Assembly: GCA_018340375.1 (NCBI GenBank)
Contig: JAFFJZ010000001.1
Coordinates: forward strand, 79,228,001 to 79,292,000
From: Gonatopus flavifemur
Taxonomy: Eukaryota > Arthropoda > Insecta > Hymenoptera > Dryinidae
DNA length: 64,000 nucleotides
Direction: 5' to 3'
Shown here: positions 37,701 to 49,971 of the stretch, in pieces
How the letters are laid out: every line of letters begins with the position of its first letter
Numbering within the stretch: position 1 is the first letter of the stretch
Program-made: the position numbers and the translations under genes
Notes under the pieces: model-generated
Seen by the model: the letters and a program-made list of their open reading frames with translations, nothing else
Databases searched by the model: none
What the model was told of the DNA's origin: nothing

Positions 37701-40133
37701 AAATAATAACATTGACAATCTGCTAACGAACATCATTACAACCTCTGCTTTTTTTAAAGTGCACTGAAAGAATTTTTGTTGAAATGTGCCCAACAAAATC
37801 ATTTGGTTAGAACAGGAAAAGTTTGGTTATCATAACACAATATTTTAATAATGGTCACAAAATTAGGTATATGATTGATGTAATTTCCTGAAGACGTATG
37901 AAATGAGAATATAATTTTATAAAACCTCAGGCCCCATGGGCCTCAATTCATCAAACAGTCCATCAAACCAGTTTTCTGAGTGTAGATCAACCATCCTTCT
38001 TGAGTTTATGATTTTATTGTGAAATATGTCATCATTTTTCCGATGTTGAATCGTTTCCCTGAATGAATTGGTAATCGGGTAACGAAGATTCAAAATCTTA
38101 CAATACATTGTTTGAGCGATGTGTGGTTGAATTTTCGTTTCGTTTCTACAAACTATACAAACTTTGAGAACATCGATATAAGAATAAGTTACAGTCTAAA
38201 TAATTCTATTTCATTTATCAGAAATGTACACACATAATACACTTGATATCAATGAGTTGTTGAAGTTGTAGACTATGCTGAGGTAACTATGAAAAATGAA
38301 GAATGCAACATTTTCAATATACGGCTCAGTCAACACCATAATTTTCATCAAGTCATACAGCGGAATGATTTATAATTATCATTTGAAGTATTGAAGATCA
38401 AATAAATCTCCAAAACAAAATCTGATAAAATTTGAACACAAATTTCAAGGTATTTCAAACACTGCTCGTGGAAGATGAATTGATACAAAGAGTGATGGAT
38501 TAACCCTTAGGCCAACTGGAGCACGGTCCGGACCGTCGCATTCGAGAAGGCCTCATTTGTGCTCAAATTACATCATTTCACTGATTCAGGGAGCTAATGA
38601 CCTTTTTTTTCTCAGTAAATCAAACCCACGTCAATGTGGCAGGAAGGCCTGTCTGACCTTTGTTTGGCCTGGCTGTGGATATATGATATTTTCAAGATTC
38701 TCCGACTAGATACTATCTTGGCTATATCTGTTGGAAACGTTCAAAGAATATCTGGGAGGAGAAATTTTGAAATCAAGACATCTTGTGACAATGCTCATTC
38801 GGAAAACTGTATCGAATCGATCTCTATTTCGATATCTCTGAGAAAATCTGTTTTCTTATCCTTCCATCTTATTTCAGAGGAATATTGAAACATATACAAT
38901 GAAAAATTCTATTCGGACAGTCAGTTCTGTCTAATGATGACAGAATTGATTTTGCAAACCATCATGGATTTTTTCCCACACCTGCGCGGAGAGTAGCTCT
39001 TTGTCGACTGGTTTTGGGAGGAGAAAGTAATCATTTCCAGACCAATGTTGTCAAACTGACCCATAAGACCGCAGGGATCAGGTCGAAGATTTTTCTCCCT
39101 GCGAAGCAAGACGAAAATTACTTTCGTCCCTGTGCAGTTGTGGGAAAAATCGTGTGTTCACTTCACACTCGTCCGAAATTACGTACTTTCCCCCCTTGGT
39201 GAACAGTATACTATCTTTTGTGTTCAGTACTGAATTCATAGTATTTAAGACTGAAAAATTTCACCACATTCCCTTAGAACCTTTTTAATTTGAGTTGAAA
39301 TATCCCTATACTTGTATTGGAAAATGAAATTTCTGATCTATATGGATTGAAATTTTATTATCTAGTGCAGGAAATTTCCAATTCAGCGCTAGATAAATTC
39401 TGAATGAAACAGATAATTTTTAATTACCATTTTTTTGAAATATTTATGAATTCAATCTTTCCATATAATTTTAGAATTTTCTTGATTCAAGAAAAATTTA
39501 GGTTACCATTATTTTCTCAATTAGAAATTATCATCGGGTTAAACAAATATTCCATGATACCTTAACGAGGTTATTAACAATCAGGCATACCTTTCAAAGA
39601 CATGAACAAAATGAGATGCGAATGACTACTGAGAGTAAACGTAATTAATCTGAATCAGGATTTCCAAGTATTTTCATAATAAATTTGAATATGTGTCCCA
39701 GTTTTTTTATCGAGTATTATGAAAGCTCTAAAACTTTTTGGCCAACTTTGGCATTGACGAAAAATATTATACAATGCGATGCCACACGCTATATAAAACG
39801 TTCCAAACAAAATTGGTATTAAAAGCTACAAGAATGATTAAACCAGGCTTGCTTCGCTGGCAGTCATATATTCACACTCACTGCCGCTCACTATGCTCGC
39901 AATTCTTACCATTTTTATCAGTGCCCGAGCATCAGCAAGTAATAACACCATACATAGTGTGTTCTCATACTGCAATATTGATTAAGTTTCCTAAAATTCC
40001 TCTCAATCTCTTCGAATGAATAGAAGATCATCAAGTTTGGAGGGAAACTTCCCTCTCCCGTTCCATCAGTTGATATCGACTTAACCAGACCTGATGCATA
40101 AAGCTCTAGCCGAGTGATAATTATGCTCTCTTT
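34773..40133. other. Gene-free AT-rich stretch
   Basis: No supported gene. A truncated relative of the 30430 MITE starts at 37762. A few GGCC-rich words lie at 38510-38665. All open frames are short and have no domain. Confidence 0.5.
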
Positions 40134-40665
40134 CACTCAGAGAAAAAAAGTTGCTGAAACAGCAAACTTCGAAAATTCGCTTTGCTGATATGGCAAAGCT
40201 TGTTGCTGAATTGGCAAAAAATTTGCTACACAGTAAAAATTGTATATTAGATATTACCATATTTATATTGTACTTTTGGGATATACTTGATTATGTCGTT
40301 ATGAACCACAAGTATACGAGCACTCACCATACTCTCTCGTGAGGATGGAGATAAATATGTTATAATTTGCAATAAATATAGTTCTGAGCCTCATAATAAA
40401 GTATATCCCACGAGTACCATAAAAATATAGTAATCTTTAATATAAACTTTTCTCTGTGTATTACAGCGAATATCTTGCTCTTTTAAGAAGCGCTTGCCAT
40501 CCAGCAATCCGGAATTGTAGATATACAGACGGCTAGAAAATTTTGCTGAATTAGCAAATATCTTGCTAAAATAGCAATATTTTTGCTGTAACAGCAACCG
40601 TTTTGCTAATTTAGCAAAACAGAATTTTCGAAATCGCTTTTTCAGCAAGGATTTCTCTCTGCGTG
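40134..40665. mobile_element. 532-bp element of the CACKCAGAG, AGCAA-rich family
   Basis: The left end is CACTCAGAGAAAAAAAGTTG. The reverse-complemented right end is CACGCAGAGAGAAATCCTTG. Similarity continues through GCTGAAAAAGC, TTCGAAAATTC and TTTGCT for about 60 bp. TT flanks both ends (40132-40133 and 40666-40667). Interior words such as TTTGCTAATTTAGCAAAA are palindromic. It is related to 24441-24653. No gene is present. Confidence 0.8.
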
Positions 40666-43600
40666 TTCTCAAAAAGATTTTTTGAACGTGATTGTGCATT
40701 TTTGGTAACACGATGCCCGATTGATAGGGATTATTAAAATAATAAATCATTTGTATGCATCGGTTCGTTGAAAACACCCTCACATGCGAATGAATTATAT
40801 AATATTTACGGTAACAAATGCCGGAAATTTGATATTTCCCTTCGCTGAATAATTGCCGTTTACTTCAATTCGATAAAATGATGAAGTAATTATGAATTCA
40901 CATACATTATCGGTAATATGTGGATTCGTGAATATAACATAAACGAAACCGAATTTACCTTCTTTTGAAGTTGCGAACATTTGCGTTTCAAATAATTCAT
41001 CCATGATTATTTCATTTATGAGCTTTGAATTGAGAGTACAGTAGTTGGTCGCAGATAGGAATTTAATCATTCTCTGAAACATTATCGACGCTAGATCTTG
41101 GATGCTGCATAACTGCAAAGAATAATATACACTCTAATTTTCTCAATGGTTCGGATGTTTTGAAATTCAAAGATTTCCTGTTTTAATTCAAACATATGTT
41201 GTTTTTCAGAAATTTGGACGACGACTAATCCATTTCCAATGATAAAACTTAACGCTGGTACATTAGATATTTTTTTTGCATTCGAGAAAAGCATTCAAAA
41301 TTAAAACTCGTAGGTGATCTTTTGTCTCGCGGTGGAAAAACTTTTATAATTCATACAAGAACGCCCCTACGCATTCGACTTTGTTTTACGCGACGCTTTT
41401 CGACTTTCCCCAACATCGCAGCTGAACTCCCTAACAAGGCTGATACTTCCATATTGAGTGTACACCCCTAAAATTTCAGTCAAGTCTCACGTGGAACTCA
41501 TCTCGAATATCACTCACGCCCATGGGAATTCTGTTATGTCTTCACGTGGGGTGAGTGCGTTAAAATTTTTAAGAACGACGTAATGTGAATAATAATGATA
41601 TGTGAAAATATCGGGAATACTTTTTTCCTGAACAAATATTGTGACGAACAAATTTTTGTCAAACGATCAAACTTTTAATTGCAATATTTTTAAATTGGGC
41701 TTCATTCTCCAATGAATTCTTTACATGAAAACAACAAAGGAGGTATATCAATGAAAAGTTCATGGAGTTATAGAACGTTTTTCAAATAATGTGATTTTGA
41801 ATCTATTATCGTATTTATATCTGGGAAAAAAGAGGTATAAAACATTTACTTCACGAAATACAGTATAATAAGGTACAAGGCTTACTTATTTGCCACACTT
41901 TTTCTGCCTTTCGAGGTTTCCATATTTCTTTTTTGATTCTTTTTTTTTCTACAACAGTTATAATTTAATGAAAAATGTATTCAACAAAGAATATCCAATC
42001 CATGAAAATGACTTCATTTATATCCACCTTTTACTCGCTCTTTCTTCTTCGTTCGCTCATTCGTCAGCAAATTATTACAAAAAATAATAATAACCCTTTC
42101 GAATGTTGATTCAATGATTTTAAAATTATATGAACCCGTGTTTATTCAGTAAACACAAATAACGGAATGAGTTTTTGTTACCATTCATTGAATATTTATT
42201 TTGCTTTGAAAGAATGAAAATTGAATCTCTTCAGTACACGAGTAGGAATATAAGAGCGAGATTCAAACGTCATTCACATTAAAACGTGGATCTTCCCTTT
42301 CACAGAGCAAGATGTTATTTTAAAAGAAGACCAACTCGATTCCGGTCGTGATAACAAATGCAACGGTTTTACAATTTTGGTTCAAATAATAATAAAAATC
42401 ATTCGTATTTGATTAATTTTCTCGTATTGCCTCTCATTTTCAATCGTCATACGTCTTTGTATTCACCCGTATAATATTCCGTTGTCCATTTCAAATATTT
42501 CATCTGAATTCGCGCCTGGTTATTTCTGGATTATACAAAAGCAAACCTCTTTGAATCCATTACAAAGTACTTTCTACCTACCACTTGCGGTTTTGTTTCA
42601 GGAAAAAGTAGGTGACTTCGATTCCTTTTACAATATTCAATATGATATTTTTAGTAGTAGATTTTCATTTTGGTTCATCCCTGTATTGTTAATATAGTTA
42701 GATATTTGAGAATATAGTTTTATTGGGAGGAAAATATTTTGGAATGAAGATATTGAACAATAAAGAAATAAAGAATAAATTTATGCCGGTGGGATGAATT
42801 GTGAATTCGAATGGGTTTATATTAGGGGGCAAATTTCTTCCGAGACTCTCCGATATTACTTTTTATTTCATGAATTTCATCGAATTTGGTCAAACGAACG
42901 ACGCCTTTTTACCGAGATTCATTTTTGTTTTCAAAGATTTCATGTAATGCTTACATTCGCAAACATTCTTCAACAATTTTCTGAGTCTGCTTTTAAATGG
43001 TAAGGGGAAATAAATACTGGAATACCAAGAAACGACAGATATTCATGACAGAAGTACGCTGGATTTGAAGTGCTCATGTGGAAGGACCCTCGCACACATC
43101 TTAATTGCCATCTTTCATTAGAACAGTACTGAACTGGATAACCCCGAATGTACGCTATTCTCATTATCAGATCGAATATATCAAACTGTCCACATGATCA
43201 TCCAGAACGTCTCGGAGTATCCTTGCAGCTTCGAAAACTTTCAAATTCTAATCATCGATTTTCCATCGGTTCTGGCTTTGAGAGGAAAATTCAGCTCTAC
43301 ATTTCAAATATCAATATTCAATCAATGTTACTTCCAGACTTATCAAAGAATCACTTTATTACTTTCCATATTATACACAAAGAGAAAAAAATCTCAAACC
43401 AAAACGATATTGAATCTACCAAGTCCAATCCGATATTTTTTTAATTCGATAACTTTCTTCGGAGAGAGAAAATACTTCCCCAGTTTGAAACTATACAGCA
43501 TGTAAAAAAAAACTCCCTCTCCACCAGTACAGAGAAGGAAAAAATTTCCTTAGAACAATGAAATGTTTTCAAAAAGAAACTAGGCTTCCTCTCAGGATAT

Positions 43601-44936
43601 GGTGCAGTTATATCTTTCAAGTCTCTAATTGATAGGAATTTACTACCAGGGTTAGAATTAGGATGTTAAGAAGCTTTCGGATTATTGTAGTGTTCATATC
43701 ATATTCAAAACATAATCAAATCCTCTTCTGAAAATAGTGGAAAATGTGTGAACGGTTCGAGGAATTTCTCTCCAATATTTCAATACCAACATAAAATGAA
43801 CATTTGTCTGAAATATGGTGTTCTATTCTCATCGAAAAAACTCTAAAACAAGAAACAAAATTGAGGCTTCAAACATAACAAGTCACAAAATTTGAAGACT
43901 TGGAAAAGTTTAGTTGAATATTTTTATCAACAATCTTTTTCTAAAATTTGCGGGACCATCCATTTGTTCAAAATATTTGAGTGGATTTCGGACAACAATT
44001 CAATCAACACATTTATGAATATTCATTTCTTCATCAACAGCAGGGACATGGTTCTATGATTTATTTCACTTCCATTGGTGTTTTATCGAATATTTTCATC
44101 AGATAGATATTTTCCCAACGCATTCATCATTGAAGACTGTTAATAATTAGTAAACCAACAGTGATATTGTAAATATTTGCTCGCATTCATTTTTTCCAAA
44201 CAAATGAAACGATAATGGTTGACACATGCACGCGAAAATATTCTAAAAACCGCGTCACTTGAAGTCATCCAAATTTTACCACGGTTTAATGAATAAGAGA
44301 AAATAGATCCTTCGAAGCACAGGATTCTTGAATAACAGTTTCTCAACTGTTTTCTTAAACGTCTCGGCTGCATAATTCTTACGATGAGAGAAGGATATTA
44401 TAATCCATGTATTTTTTATTTACGTAGCACATGAATCAACAATCTCGTGTTGGTAGGCCAATGGGTCGAGATACGTTACCTTGCACTAACCCTAAACTCA
44501 ACCTAAATGGCAGAGGTGGGATTTCCTGACTCATCAAACATCGATCTTCTCAACAACCTGGTACTTCCGTTCAAAACATTTCGGTTGATGTTGTAACCGC
44601 CACTTTTCTTGGAGGGCTTTTGTCTCAAAACAAGGTAACTTCAATTGTGATAAATTACTATACTTTATGATTTATATGATACTAAAAATTGTTGTTGTTG
44701 TTATGTTTCACGATAAATCATAAGCCACGGACTTTGTCTGATACGTATTTACATGGAATGAATATGATCTGAAATGTTGCAGTTTTGAGGAATATTTGAC
44801 TCAAAGTATATTGTTCTGGTATTCGTCTTTGATCTTCAAAGGTTTGTCCAATCGAGCTATCGGTTGACTTAATCTTCGTATTTTTATATCCGGAGTCCAT
44901 AACGAGCGATCTTTCGACATCCTGAATGCAGTATTA
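40666..44936. other. Gene-free AT-rich stretch
   Basis: No gene, RNA gene or element ends could be supported. Overlapping short frames on both strands (for example 43148-43505) carry no domain. Confidence 0.5.
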
Positions 44937-45216
44937 GACCTGAAGAGAGCACATAAGATCTCAATTGAATCTCTTTAGAAAAAAAAAGATGGTATGACAT
45001 GGATCTTTTCAGATCTAAATGATGTATCTGTTTGAATAAAAATAAATCTACTTAGATCTGAGTGGATCTACATAGATCTCAACGCAAAAATTTGTGGTAT
45101 CACCTGGATCAATTCAGATCTAAATACAAGAAGGGTAGTGATGTGTACTCGAATCTGTGTAGATATATCTACATCTACTTAGATCTAAAGAGGTTCAATC
45201 GGATCTCTTCAGATCC
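44937..45216. mobile_element. 280-bp AGATCT-rich MITE
   Basis: The left end GACCTGAAGAGAG and the reverse-complemented right end GGATCTGAAGAGAT match. The match resumes at CAATTGAATCTCTTTAGA versus CGATTGAACCTCTTTAGA after a small indel. At least eight GATCT words lie between, several as TTAGATCT or ATAGATCT. No target duplication was identified and no gene is present. Confidence 0.65.
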
Positions 45217-45777
45217 AATTCATTTTCCCCCGAGCTGGCAATCAGTGTTTCTCAGTGAAATTTAATTAATTCTCAGTACTTATTACTGGCTCAGATTTAG
45301 AGAACAATCCATTTATTTATGAAGGATTTATGAATGATTGTGCAATTCGAATCCTAGTTCTTCCAGCAGGATACGGAACAACTACAAATAGTATCCAACA
45401 CCGGATCCCTTGACGTGCCAATTACAAAAGTTTCAAAACCAGTGTTAGACGCTACGCGTAAACGCTCAAACAAGTTTCACGCTAGACAGCACACAACCTC
45501 ACGTTTTAAATTCCAAATATCGAGTTCATCGTCCATGATCCGACTGTGACTAATAAGCCGGAAGAGTTACGTGTTCCTTTACATTAAATCGATTTATGTG
45601 ACGATAGTAAGATTCTCTAACCTATCGTTGGTTGCTCGCTTTAACGGTATCTCATTATTATAAACGGTTTATTGGAGTTATGGTACACTAAACACCCAAT
45701 TAATTTCAGGAATTTTGACATCCTCATTATCAAATCCACGTACCTTATAGTTTCAATGTACTCGTATTTTTACAACA
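45217..45777. other. Gene-free flank of the large transposon
   Basis: AT-rich sequence with no gene. The last two bases (CA, 45776-45777) match the two bases after the transposon's right end. Confidence 0.5.
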
Positions 45778-46210
45778 CACAGTAAAAAGAAATACTGACT
45801 TTCAATCGAAATATAGACTGAATTTAAGATGCAGCCAAAAGTAGACCCATCGAACTTAAAGTCAGGAGCTTAGAAGGCTTCTTAAGTTCAACCATATATA
45901 TTACTGAAATTAAGCGTTCAACAACTGAAATTAAGCTGGAATTTGTTTGGAATTCAGACTCTATTGAAACTGAAAAATTTATTTCATCAATATATTCCAG
46001 ATGGCATCAGGTTCATATGGTTACTTAAGATAATATGTGTTCAACTGAATTTAACCCCGTATTCGGATTGGAAATAAAGTTTCAAGGTAACTGGATTCAA
46101 GATTGGAAAAAGTTTATTAAAAATATGAAAATAAGCGAGTTCAGGATATCACATGGTTGATAAGAAATTTTAACATGAATACGTCATGAAATTAATAAAT
46201 TAATTAATAT

Positions 46211-46230
46211 TAATAATAATAATAATAATA
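46211..46230. repeat. TAA trinucleotide microsatellite
   Basis: About 6.7 copies of TAA, inside the left part of the large transposon, downstream of the companion gene's stop. Confidence 0.9.
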
Positions 46231-46581
46231 CGACTGATTCGACATCAGTGACTTCGTTGCAAAGAATGCCAGGCAGAACCTAACAGAATTTTGGAGACTA
46301 TCTGTAATTAAAACGAGGAGGAATGTCAGAATTTGTCTGGTTTCTTTGGCAAGATTTTCACAGTTTATCAGAATCTACCTGGAATCCTCTGCGGGGTTTA
46401 CTTATTGTTATATTTGAAGTACATACTTAGGTACAATCACGTAAAGTCTTTTTATACATTCCAAGTACAAAATGAATAGAGAAACTGAATTAAAACTAAA
46501 ATTCCCACAGGATTATATTATTAGATGCAATTATATATCACACGATAGAATCATATCTTCTTGAATAGAAACACTCTGACA

Positions 46582-49500
46582 TCAAAAAAGGTCTAGTTCT
46601 TCGAGAGCAATTATAATTGACCTATACTTTTCATAATAAGGTGCACATTTTTTTTGTAAAAGAATGGCTGCAATAAAAGTCCACCCCATTTTAGTTTGTG
46701 GTGCATATTCAATGTTAAATATCCAGTATAAAGCATTCAAATAAATAAGCGCATCAATAGCACCACCTGAAAACATTGGTTTACCATCTACGTAAGTATA
46801 AACACTCATTTCCGGCTTATCTTTCGTACCAATTGCTATCAGTCGTGGGGGTTCGGTAACCTCAGGAATAGTGCTTGGAAGATTAGTGTTTTCCTGTGGA
46901 AATGAAGGTGGTGTTAGGAAATTTTATAGATAAGATTTGACATAAAACTTGATGGAAGTGGAAACCAAATTTCAACTACAAACCTCGAAAATTTGTAAAA
47001 TTTTCACCGGCTTACTGGTTTTAATTTTAGATTTGAATCGGTGATCTATTCGTAGCAGGATTTCTATAGTCAACTGATCTATTAGGGTATAAAATAAAAA
47101 TTACTATTAAATTACTAATAAATTACACAACTACTTGGTTTTAATAATTTCAACACGCGAATTATTGAACAATTTTTTTTAAATCAGCCTATGACACATC
47201 TACCTTCTGAAGAACCCTCCGTTTGTATTAAGTTTGGTTTCGAAAAAAAATCTATGAGTTTTGGGATGACAGTGATCCACCGAGTTTTCATAATTTCAAT
47301 TTTTAAATTGAGTTCTTCTTGGAATTCCCAAAGTAACTGAAAAATAGTTTCGACATTTAATAAGAATTTCCAACTAATATTTTGGATAAATCAAGTTCTT
47401 ATGAGAAACTTTCATACCAAATCAGGAATCGTCAATGCTGGATATTCTTTGAGATGTTCTATTGCAGATGCTGCTTTCTTGGCGTCTTGTTTTCTTTTTA
47501 CGCGGCATAATTCTAGTAGGGACTTCAACCTGGATATGGATGGTACTTCTCTGGTCATCTCCTCTAGCATGGCTTTTTTAATCTCTTCAGTATTTTTATT
47601 TTCGGATTGCTTCTTCGCAGCACTCCGGTTCGAATAATTTAAGTGATTTTTCCAGCATTTTTTCATTTGTGCTACTAAAGACTCCTAAATTTCATGAAAC
47701 ACATAATAAACGTGAATGTAACAGAATAAATAGGAGAAAATGAGAATTTTTACATAGTTTCATTTCATAAATAAAACTTACATTGCCCTTAACAATAGGA
47801 GATTTCAAACTAGGAATTTTTTCCAAAGCGCGATCTGCGACATCTATGAAATCATGGTGATCTGTCAGCTTTTGGTCAACCATCCGAGTAACGATTTTCC
47901 GGATAATTTCATTCCTCAATTTATATGACAATTTATCATTCGTTTTTATGATATCGCTTATGTTATCAGGCCAAGCTAAAGGAAAACATGACTCTACGAT
48001 AGAAGCACGATTCTGAAATGAAAAATAGTGCCGTGCCGGCTCATATATTGATTGATCGAATGCAATATTTTTTTCAGATGAATGAATCAGATTTGGAGCT
48101 CTTACTTCGGCAGTTTTGGATGAGGATGAAGTTGATGCATTCGCACACAATTGTCCAGTTTGAGGTTGATTCGCTGTACTTTGAATGATTGGTTGTGCAG
48201 AGGTTGATGCAATTACTACTTGTACACCAGAAGACGAATTCTCTAATAATGGTAGATTTGCTGTTGAATTTTTATTTGGTGTAATATTTTCTTTCAAAGC
48301 GATCGTATCCGATTCCGAGTCATTCACTTCTTTTGGGTTCAAAATCTCATTGACAGGGACTACGCTCCCATCTGAGTGGACCGTATACTCTTGTACGATT
48401 TTCAATTCAGTCAAACTATTTTTTGTTGAATCTATTCCATCTACGGAAACAAACGTTGAAAACACCATTCGTAAGAATTGTTTGTGGAACTTGAAATTCT
48501 CAACCTTGAATGAATGAATGTTTGTGAAGTGAAGACTTCTTTTATATTCACGTTTACTGTGCTTTTGACACTGAACACTGTTTCTAGATAAATTCATGCA
48601 CTCATAGAAAGAATTTTTTAGAATGAGAAAATTTTTCTTGTTGCTGGGATAAAACTCATTTTTATGTTGAGCCTCAAAAATTTCACTTGAATCAAGAAAA
48701 GTTCGTTTTGATTTTAAAAGAAATTCCCTTAATTCTGGTGAAATTTTGTAGGCTCAAGAAAAAAATGAGTTTTGTAAAATTTTCTTGTGTCAGAAATTCT
48801 TTCTGTGAGTGTGATACATCATGGATAGGCTTGAAAATTGAAATAAAATAACGTGACCAAAATGAGTAGGTGTAAAATGTGACAAATTAAGAAAAAAACG
48901 GTGTTTTTCAGTTACAATGTTCACATGAAAGGATATAAAAATTTAGAATGATCTTTCTTTGAAATATTTTAATGTCTTGAGGAGAGGGTGAGGAAACAAC
49001 AAACCATTTGAGTTTATAATTCAATACCACGATAATTTTCAATACAGAATACAGTGGAAAAACTTTATTGTGTCACTATAGTAAACTTGGGGGTTGATCA
49101 GTGATGAAGCAGAGTTCCTGCTTTAGGGGGTCCAACAAAATCGGTTTGTTTGAAAATTTTTTTAGGAGCCAAAAAAATGATTGAATGATAAGAACTTTTG
49201 GCGGTATTTTCATGTATGTCCCGAGCCAAAAAAAAAACAATTTTTCTGATCAGAAATAATGAAATTAAGTGAATTTTCTCCATTTTCCTTTTCTGCACCT
49301 ATTATAAACTGGTGGTGAGGATGACACAAAAACCAAACGTTCAATCAAAACGAACCAGAGCTTGTTATCTCCAGTTCTGTGCTCTCTCCTATTTGCACCA
49401 AAAAAATTTATGAAAAATTATTCCTGAAGATTTTTTATAGCAAGTTGGAGTAATTATTGTTTCTCAACATACAACTATTCCTTTTTCGAACCTCGGGTAA

Positions 49501-49965
49501 ATTTTGAATTCTACGATTTCTCCGGGGTTTTTTTGGTTCCGATAGAAGAATAATGTACGTAAATTGAAAATCTTCCTTTTGTTTTAGACAAGAAACACGA
49601 CCTGTATTTTCCCACTATAAAAGACTCGAACTGCGAGGTGCTGTACGAATTTAGACATATGAACTCATATATATAATCATTTCACGATGGAAAGAATTTC
49701 TTTATCAACTTGAAACATATATGGAATTATCCCCAAAAATTCGTTCCATTCAAATATTCTCTTTGAACCTAAAAAAAATTCTGAAAAAAAAACTCTTTTT
49801 AGGCCTCCTGAAGCAAGATTCTCCCTTAAGACAATTACCTATTTTTTTATGTTTCGTTGGTGCACATCCACAGTAATTGCATAGTGCTTTATCTGCTTCT
49901 CTCTCATAAGCATCACAATCTTCACAACCAAAACAACTACCTCGCTTGATTCCCCTCGGATCCAT
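46582..49965 (-). CDS. Transposon companion protein, Cys-rich N-terminus, SAMD3-like; six coding exons
   Basis: I assemble a 530-residue protein from six exons: 49965-49839, 48440-47782, 47684-47418, 47336-47204, 47078-46984 and 46893-46582. Every intron is GT-AG and every phase agrees: the G ending exon 1 completes an Asp codon in exon 2, and the same happens between exons 4 and 5. The start ATG lies six bases after a splice acceptor (AG at 49973-49972), so a 5' non-coding exon is expected upstream. Residues 11-39 form a metal-binding-like module: Cys at 11, 14, 17, 29, 32 and 34, then PTKH with His39. A Ser/Thr/Asn-rich stretch follows, then a region beginning near FPLAWPDNISD. The C-terminal half (KSLLELCRVKRKQ, RWITVIPKLIDFF, IFNIEYAP) reminds me of fish and insect proteins annotated 'SAMD3-like'. 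No SAM domain is visible. By position it plays the accessory role that second genes play in CACTA elements; function is unproven. Confidence 0.75.
48599..48811. mobile_element. 213-bp MITE nested in the companion gene's first intron
   Basis: The ends CACTCATAGAAAGAATTTTT and, reverse-complemented, CACTCACAGAAAGAATTTCT are flanked by TG on both sides (48597-48598 and 48812-48813). It lies between coding exon 1 (ending 49839) and exon 2 (starting 48440), so it would be spliced out. It must be younger than the insertion of the large transposon, or have been carried along with it. Confidence 0.8.
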
Positions 49966-49971
49966 AGTGAT

